A DNA stretch of 64,000 nucleotides from Nautilus pompilius. Lineage: Eukaryota > Mollusca > Cephalopoda > Nautilida > Nautilidae. Made by a program: the position numbers and the translations under genes. Location: the NCBI GenBank assembly GCA_018389105.1, contig JACATO010001061.1, positions 328,501 to 392,500 of the forward strand, given 5' to 3'. Under the pieces are notes generated by a model. The model ran no database searches. It was not told the origin of the DNA and worked only from the letters and a program-made list of their open reading frames with translations. This document shows positions 41,601 through 50,600 of the stretch, piece by piece. The stretch's first letter is position 1. Each line of letters opens with the position of its first letter.

Positions 41601-44600
41601 ACAGGTATTTAGGATAGGTGAGATCTACTGACTCATTGTCTATCACATAGAGAACATACCCTGAACTACCTCAATTTTGAAGAGTTTGGGTTCTCTTTCT
41701 TAACCATGTCTATTGTCAACAATACCAGTTTCACATGTACTCGTCTCTGGCATACTGCTCCAGAAACACGAAATTTGGCTGCAATCTGCCACATGGAGTG
41801 ACCCTTTGTTAGCTAAGACTGACTTCTATACATATGGCATGTAATATTTCTTTTCCAGAAGCCATAGTATTCACTACTCTATAAAGATATCACTGCCTGT
41901 ACTTTTAGTATCCTCCTGCTTTATTTCATTTAAGCACACAAGATGCAATTTTATCTTGTGTTACTTGCATTTCATACCCAGGTTTTCCTTGATTTCCATA
42001 ATAATTTTCTGTACTGTACATGATAAAATACTGTACTATTTTTATAATGATCATGACATTCAAATTTTGTTACAAAACAACGCCTCCAAAGTTTATTCTA
42101 GTGATATCCACTATAAGATAATACAAAAAGAAGTTAACTGTGCTAAGAACAATAAATAAAAAGGAAAAGTAGCAGATTCTCCTAAATTTCTTTTGTGCTT
42201 TGTGCTACACTGGATGATACAATATCTGACACTGCAACACTGCAGATAATATGTGACATAGTCCAGGATGTGGTCATACGTATATAGCACGTCACACATG
42301 CAGACAATCTAAAAGCATATTTGACCAACGAAAAACAAACAATTTACTGAATTCCCTGATATTTTTGGCCTTACAAGTTATCTGGATTAAATGCTAAACT
42401 TTAGAAGATGGAAAATCCATCCCAATAACATTGGCCTATCATAACTATCTTAGGGAAAACCTCCAAAATTTGTATAAGTATTTCTGGTATTCATTTTTGT
42501 AATTAATTAAGCAGAGCAAAGCATTAGTACTTACTTAGATATGCATAAAACTACCAAGTAGTGTTGTTTATGATAAGTTGGTTTTCTTCTACAGAGATGC
42601 TTTTTTTTAATAATTGCACTGAATAAAAAGGCATAAATTCTCTTTTCATCTTTTGTAAAGAACAGATTGGCTTGTTCTGTAGAAAACAGGAAGTTTATCC
42701 CCTGATATAGCAATAGAGATCAAACAGATGGAAGATGGTCATTTTTGTGGGAGTCGACACACAAAATAAACTGTTTCTGAGATAAGTGGTTACACATCAT
42801 ATCAACAACAAAATCCTCAGGTTTCTAACTTGGTTATTATCTCCATCATATAAAGCTACAATGGCTGGATATGGAACTAATCTAGCTACATAACTCCCTC
42901 TCTCATCAAAAACCTGACAGAATTTACTTAACAAACAGCCTCTGTTTGCAACACCAACACTGTGGTCTGAGCAAACAGGCTGTTACTATAGCCATCCTCT
43001 CCTAAAACAAACACTTGTTGAGGACCCAAAATATTTAAAAATGAACAAATTTTATGAGCAGTCTTCTGTTTAATGAGAATAATGTCGGGGTTGTTTTTCA
43101 CTAATAAGAGTTAAATTACAGAAGAGACAGTTGCAAGAAACTTTGTAAATGCCAGGTTTCAAAGACAGACTGAGACGGGCAGGGTTAGAATTGTCAAAGT
43201 CTCTCTCCTAAATCACATTAAAATTTAACTCTAAATATCTTTTGTTATTAAAATTTTGATTGCATAATCAACCTTACCTGTGACATGGTGACCCCTACTC
43301 TGGAAGGAAACTCACTTGGTCACTGAAGGCTCCTGTTAACTGGTATTGCAATAATAGCATCACGATATCTAACAAATTAATGTAGATTCAGTGGTAGTGA
43401 AATTCATAGAATGAACGTTCTACAACAAATTCAATAGTTTAGGTGCCGAGTTAGAGAGGATTTTTTTGGTTGCTGCTGTACTATTGAATTTGGGCAGAAT
43501 ATACAAAATGACACTTGCCTTTCAAACACGCAGTTGACTGGCACACAAAAGGATTTGTGTTTCTACAATCTTTGCAATAGTAAAATCCGTCATCATCCTT
43601 GATAGCTACGCAGTCACCTTCTGTAAAGTCTGGCTGGTAAGAACCCCAGAAACCTTCTGAAATGCTTGTCGGTGTCACCTCACCCCAATATAAACTTCCA
43701 TTGTGCATCTTGTTCATACCTATTAATTATTATGGTGCAGAAAAGAGAAAATTGAATGATATCTAATTTTAAGGTAGAAGAATGTTGATTATACATTTAT
43801 TTCAGTTTTAATCTGTTTAGCTATTACAGGGTAGCAGGAAGCTGCCATAGCAAAAAAATGCAAATATTTTTAAAAACTACACCCATAAATTAAGCTAAAA
43901 TTCTCAAAATGTTAACAACCAGTTTATTTATTTTGCATTTAAAATTTTTTGGCATATTTTCACAAAAACATCAAAATAAAATTTTATTAATCAGCAGCTT
44001 AATGCAATAGTTGTTACCTGTGAAAACCAACAACAAAAAAAGAAATTAATTTTATTTGACATTAATTGTGAAAAATCAAAAAAAAAAAATGTTCCATTAA
44101 AATCTGTATAAGATATGAATTATTTTAGGCTGCTGTAGTCTCAGGTGTGTTCATTTTTCACCTGCATTGACATTTCTGAATGGCAGTATCTGTTCAATAA
44201 GCAAATATTCTGGAGTGACGGGCTACATTACTGTACATCCAAAATGTATACAAATACCCTTACAATGCAGTTTACTTTCAAATGTCACTTTTTTTTTTAA
44301 ATATTTTTTTACAATGTACCAAACAAAGTAAGGAGAACAACATTTGTTGCCTAAAAACAAAGAGCAGAAGGCAGACTGCGGCAGTGGATAGCTCCATCTT
44401 TTCCAAAAGGTAGCAAAAGGATCTAGGGAGAGTTGCAGATGCAGCCAATATCATGAATCCCACAATTAACAATGCAGAAGTAATTCTGATGCAATTTATT
44501 TAAAAAAAAAAAGAAAAGAAAGAGAAAGGACAAAAATCTCACAAACATATCTTGAGCAATACCAAAGAAGCATAAAAACAAATACATAGAAAACAAAAAC

Positions 44601-47600
44601 AGAGTTACCTATCCAAAAGTAGTCTTTATCTACAAAGTTCCGTTTCCCCATCTTGCTGATAAACACCTGCTCCACTTCATCATGTGGCCTTGCCAACATT
44701 CCACCATAACTATAAAAAACAAATTATTTTTCAAGGCAAAACTAAGATTGTTAAATATCTTTGGCATATGAACTATCACCAATTTTAGCACTATGCATAA
44801 AGATGAAGTATGAAATAGAGAAGTTTATACATTTTATTAATAATATACAAAATAATTATGAGCTATAGAGCCAACTGAAATAAACACAACTATTCGTTGC
44901 CTCTTTAATGAGTTCGACAGACGTCTTCATGGTTGAATGAGATGAACAAATGATGGATGCACTGTACTATAAAAGACAGAGCTCTTAATATAAAATCAAT
45001 ATCTCACCCCTGCAAATATTAACAATATGTGATTTTTTTTTTTCCCATTTTAAAAATATGTCACAGGACCTAAGTAACCTTAGTAATCATTAATAAATTA
45101 AGTTTAAACACGAAGTTATCTGCAGAACAAATGAGCAACAGTGACAAACTCAGCCTTCATGTGTTTCTCATCCACCAAGTCTCTGAATTTTAAAATTTAT
45201 TCAAACTTTTTTTTTTTTTTAATTTTAAGTTCTTGTTCCCAAACTTGGTCCACCTTAAAGGCCGTTAGAAATTTGTTACTTTAGCTATTTTCTAAATGTT
45301 TCTTATTAGCATAGAAAAGACAAATCCAGTGTTATTCATTAAAACATGTGAAAAAAATAAAAATGCACAAATAATATTGCATATTAATACAGGTAAAGCA
45401 ATGGCACTTACAAAAGTATCCAAAAGAAGCTTAGATTTGATGTTTGTCATGCATAATGGCCATTGGTGATGGCTCAGAAGCAGTTTGGAAAATATTAACT
45501 ACAAGTAAAATCAACACCAATATTTTCACCCTAAGAAGTCCTCCCCAAGGTCGATACTTAGGGAATAATTGGCAAACCATGACTTTATAAACTAGTTTAA
45601 CTACTTATAATTAAAGGGTGGCTCACCTAGAATATCCTGACTACTCACTGATCAGTTAATAAACAAGACTAAAACATCTGTCATTAAAATAAGGTTGACC
45701 CTACAAATTATATTTCAATAAAAATGTTCATATATGCATAAACCAAAACTTAATGAACAAAATATCTGCACATAACCAATGAGCGTTTTATAAAATGTGT
45801 GTAATCTGTGTTTAAAAATCTTATTTTGTTCGAATCTATGCTGTCTATAGTCTCCCAAATCTTTGGCATCAAATCTGTTTGCTGCTACTGTGGTCAAGAT
45901 TTAACTAAATCTGTGCAAAATCTCAGAGTGACCACTTGTTATGAAGCAATTCATGCTACAACCGTGTTTAAAATATCTAAATTCTACGATTATGCAAGAA
46001 ATAAAACAAACATTTAAGGAGGTATCCATTACGTTTGTGTTATTATACACGAGGAATGCCTAGATGAGCATGGATGCCAGGCAGACTGCATGGAGACCAG
46101 TAATCTGGCAATTTCAGTGGAACCAATGAAAGACTTCACAGCACAACAATTTTTCCTACTTTGCTGTCATTTTCTTAAATTTTAAATCAAGGCAGTCTGA
46201 CTTCTACCTTTAGCATCAATAATATTATGGGCTTCTTCGATCATGACAAGGATTTGAAAGATTTCGTATTCAAGCTATCCACATTTTCTGTAGATTAAAA
46301 CATGAAAAAGAAAAAAATCCATTTTATTTTATTTTATTTCTGAAACATTCACTACAGACAGATATTTTAAGCAGTCTTATTAAACAGAAAATCTGAAACA
46401 CGATTTTGAAATTTTATTTCTCTGAAAATATTGGAAATGCTCCCACTCTCCCTGGGAAGCAAAATGTCAGAGCATACGTTAGATAGTAGTTTGTACAAGA
46501 ACCTTTCCTGAACACATTATACACTATGCGGAAGAGATACTAATCTCTTAATCATAAATGACACTAGCGAGCAGGATAATAACCTTTTGTAAATATGTTG
46601 GTTAAGGAATTCATGATATTTATGCTAAAGTAAAATGATTATGATTAGAGATGATTTGAATTTAGAATAAATGAATAATCAAAACCATCCTGTTTCTATC
46701 ACTATCAATGAGATATTTTTAAAAATGACAAATCTCAGATGTTTTTTTTAATGACACAAATCCAAACACTGCAGCTCTTCTGAAAAACCAGTTGTTTTTT
46801 TTTTTTTTTATTATTCTTGGTTTTCTTTTTAATAATCAAAACAACAGTAAAAAGGCAAAACCCTGAGTTAATTGAGAAGAATAGAGAGACATAGCTCACA
46901 GGGTTAGTGGGTTTCTGGTAAGATGAAAACAATATCTTTTGTTGGTTGCATTAGTCACCTGTATTCACCGTGACAAGCAAACAAAGCTGTCATCTTTTTT
47001 TCTTTTTGTGTGGTGCTTTCATGTGGGTGTGTGTGAAAGTTTGTGTATGCGTCTTTATCTCCAAGAGAAGGGTGTGGAGGTGACTGAAGCCGTGAGTGGC
47101 TGAAGCCAGGCGTGGAGCAAGCTCCCATAAGGGCCTAAAAGGCTGAGTTGAGGTGCTGAAGCACCTCGTATAACTGGCCGCCTTGACGGCCAGGGTTAGG
47201 GGCGCAAGCGCCCCATGTTAAAATGATTGCTTCCCCAGCTAAAAAACCAATCTTGGGAAAAAGACCTCAGCACATCAAGTCCGAAAATCGGTCTTGACGC
47301 ACCTAACCTTCCCAGCCAGATAGGCAGGCCAAAGGCAAAAAGCACCCCTCGCCTCCACTCTTTTCAAGTAGAGGACTTTCCGTCTACAAAAGCCACTAAG
47401 CAGAGTACTCGCCGCCCCACCCTCAAGGGTCGACCCCAAGTGACCTGGTCCTTGGTTGTTACCCCACCCAAGTGGTAAGTTGAGAGCTGTCATCTTTTTT
47501 TTTTGGTGTTGTGCGGTGTTTAGGGGTGTGAGTGAGGTTGTCATCTTAATCAATGGCCTAGTAAAAATCCCACTTTTATATTTGCCTTTTCAATTTTAAT

Positions 47601-50600
47601 TCCCGTTTCAAGCAGCTGATGTTTTACTTGTATTCCCTCCACTTGACACCATTTTATCTTCCCATACTTTGATATTTACCAGACATTTGAGAACAACACT
47701 TAAACACTTGTTCCATGGGCAGTAGAAATTTTAGAGATTCCTAACAAGACAGAAGTTTGTTTCCAATTTTATCCCAACCCTTATTTTTCACAGCTGTTTC
47801 TATACCTATAAAATACAAAGAATGTTGATATAGTTGATTGGTCAGTTATAGAAAATCATGATCAAGTTTGGTTATAAAGCTTCTCCAACTAATCACTGAT
47901 TGTTAGTCAATTATCTAGAACCTGATTCCATTACTGGAACTGCCTATAGTGATCAATATTCAAAATATGTGCGTTAAATCATCCACCAGAGTTCACTGAA
48001 ATATGGTTTACCTGCCCGTGATGTACTAATTGATTCATTAGATCGGAAAATCAAGTAAAGAGTGGAGCTTAGCAATTATAAAAATAAAATTTTTCAAATA
48101 GGAGAGCAGAGAAAATTATATCATAAGGGATACCAAACTGGAAAACAGTTTCAGAAATTAATTTGGTACTATTAACAGAAATAGTAAGTATAAAGAACTG
48201 CATCTCAGCTGCTAACATACCTAAGTGACAGAATGCTAGGAATAATTAACCAAATTATCAATGATTAAATTTTCAAAAATGTTGTAAAAAGATCTTGAAA
48301 TGCTGTTAAATCGCATTTATTAACATTTCACAGCTTAAAGGCATGATTATAAATTCCCTGATTCTGTTTCTATAAGTGAGATTATCTGATTTGTCTTAAA
48401 TTAATGGTTATTCTCAAAACAATGGCTTAAAGCTGAAAAATAATTCATTCAAAGCTTAATTGTTTATGGTCGTGTTTGATCCAATCCAATTCTTGACTGA
48501 GATTACCAAATATATCATTGGTGATTTTGAGGAATCTTTGTATGAACCAAAATAGTAAAAGTGCAGGGAAAATTTTATATCAGTATGTAGTTGAAGTTCT
48601 TCCAGGAATATCATATATACTGACAAATACTATAGTTGTGTTATACAGCTTAGTTATTTGTTTAGCTATCAACTAATTAAATGCTAATGACTAATGTATA
48701 TTATAGTGTACGAGCAGAAATAAGTTTTAAAAGGGTTAACAGAACAGTTTTCAAAATTTATTTTGAAGGTCTACTTCTGTAAAAAGTTTTTAAAACATTC
48801 AGATTTACTGCGCCTTTTCCTAAGAGTTTTCTTTATTTCGTGGAATCAGTAATAATAATATCCTCACATTGGACACGGTTAACTAAATGGTTTCAACAAC
48901 ATAGGAGCAAAACTTTTCATGTGAAAAACTGGTGAGTTACCTTTTCACTTTCCTCACATCACGCGTTAATTAATTTTTTAATCTACAGGTGTCTGTATCT
49001 GGTAAGTTTTTGGTCCCCCTCCTTTGTGACAGTGAAACATCGAACAAATAGTCAAATTTATTGTAAAACCACAGGGCCAGACGGCCAGAAATAAACTAAT
49101 TACAGCCGTCAGCTTCAGAAATGTTTACTTTGTTTTTAATCATTCAAAGGCAGACACAATGTTAGCATTTTAATTGGTTTTTTTTTTCAGTTGTGGGAAA
49201 GGATATGTGAATCTTTCATGTCTACAAAATTCAATAAATTTAACTATAAATTATTATTTTAAGCCCTAGGTGCAATTAGAATAGATACCATGTTCAGATC
49301 ATTTGCTTATTTATCATAATTTTGTTGTCTTTCTCAATAAACATTTTAATTACAAACTATTTCATAATATTTCAGTGCCACAGTAAAAAAATAATTATGC
49401 AAAAATAAAATCAGATAGAATGAATAAAATAGAATTAGAATTTCTACCTGTATTTTTCACTTTATTCAAACTTAAGGGTTTATGGCTATTAAAATGATCC
49501 ACTGAATGCAATAAACACAGAAGGGGACATCAAAAACCTATAACTTTAGTTGATAATTAAAACAAAAGTATTTTACTATAAATTCTGCTGTAGTCATAAT
49601 TCTTTTATTGTCTACTGTTCATATTTTAAAACTGTAACTTTCATAAAGGAATTTTAAAAATTGTAAATTTGCTTTATAGGAAAAACATTTTATCATTTGA
49701 ATGCTACTGTCATTCAGAACTGAAACTTTTGGGCCTCCATCTTGCAGTATATAGAAGAAAGTAAATTACTGGGATTAGATGGAAAGAGAAGTAAATTGCA
49801 TATGAACAGAATCTGTTTTATATCTATATTCTTAGTCATTTGCTAAATTCACAAAAGTGGTTGATTTAATATATTGATTGCATATAATAGCAAAAAACTG
49901 TCCAAAACCTTCATGTTTCTATGGATAAAACAGACACTATATATAACAGATTTTATACATCTCCCAGTTCATTGTTATTTGCTAAGGAAAGTTATCAAAA
50001 TCTTCTCTACTGTCTTCAAAAGGTTTTAAAAGCTCTGAAATGTAAACTAATCTTTTTCCATATATTCACCCACCTAAAATATATCATGTATCGGAAGTCA
50101 ATAATTTTTGGAAAATTCCAGTTTGGTTTTGGATTTTTTTTTCCAAATTAAAATTTGGAATGTAAACTTTTTCAATTGAACATAACACATTTTCACTGAA
50201 ATGAAAATTATTATATATTTTTAGAAGGAAATTTTAATTTTACCTTTTGCAAAATTTATTTGCATCTTTCCATCTAGCTGTTGAATTCACAAAAAAGTAA
50301 CATTTTCCAAATTTAGCTTGCCAACCTGACAAAAAGAAGGAAAAAAATAAAGTAGAGAATTTGAAGACATAAACAGCAGACATAAATTATTGGTTAAACT
50401 CTATTTGTGTCAGACGGATCCAAAGTATCATCTTCGCCATCTCTAATTCTGAGATAAGCATCTACACAAATTGTTTCATTTTCAGGAGAAAAAAAAACCT
50501 ACCAGAGTCGGTGCACTTTCAGGAGATATAGTTTAATATCTGCACATTATCTGATCATCCTGGAACATGAATTTGCCACCTTGAAGCAAAAATGTCAAAA

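Larger units (their letters stand above)
36217..43518. other. 7.3 kb GC-AG intron hosting three DNA transposon remnants
   Basis: An intron between the lectin and LDLa coding parts. Its donor on the minus strand is AAAG|GCAAGT, a GC donor; phase 1 fits only this site. It contains a (GT)n run (36,284-36,308), the pogo-type element, the hAT piece and the Tc1 relic, listed separately. The stretches 36.3-37.0 kb, 39.3-40.8 kb and 41.9-43.5 kb hold no other feature I recognise, except a G+C-richer block at 39.7-40.3 kb of unknown nature. Confidence 0.8.
44710..50243. other. Intron of 5.5 kb with SINE-like copy 2
   Basis: A phase-2 intron. Besides the SINE-like cluster (46,986-47,547) it is A+T-rich with long T or A homopolymer runs (for example near 45,210 and 46,795). 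No further exon of the gene is evident. Confidence 0.65.
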
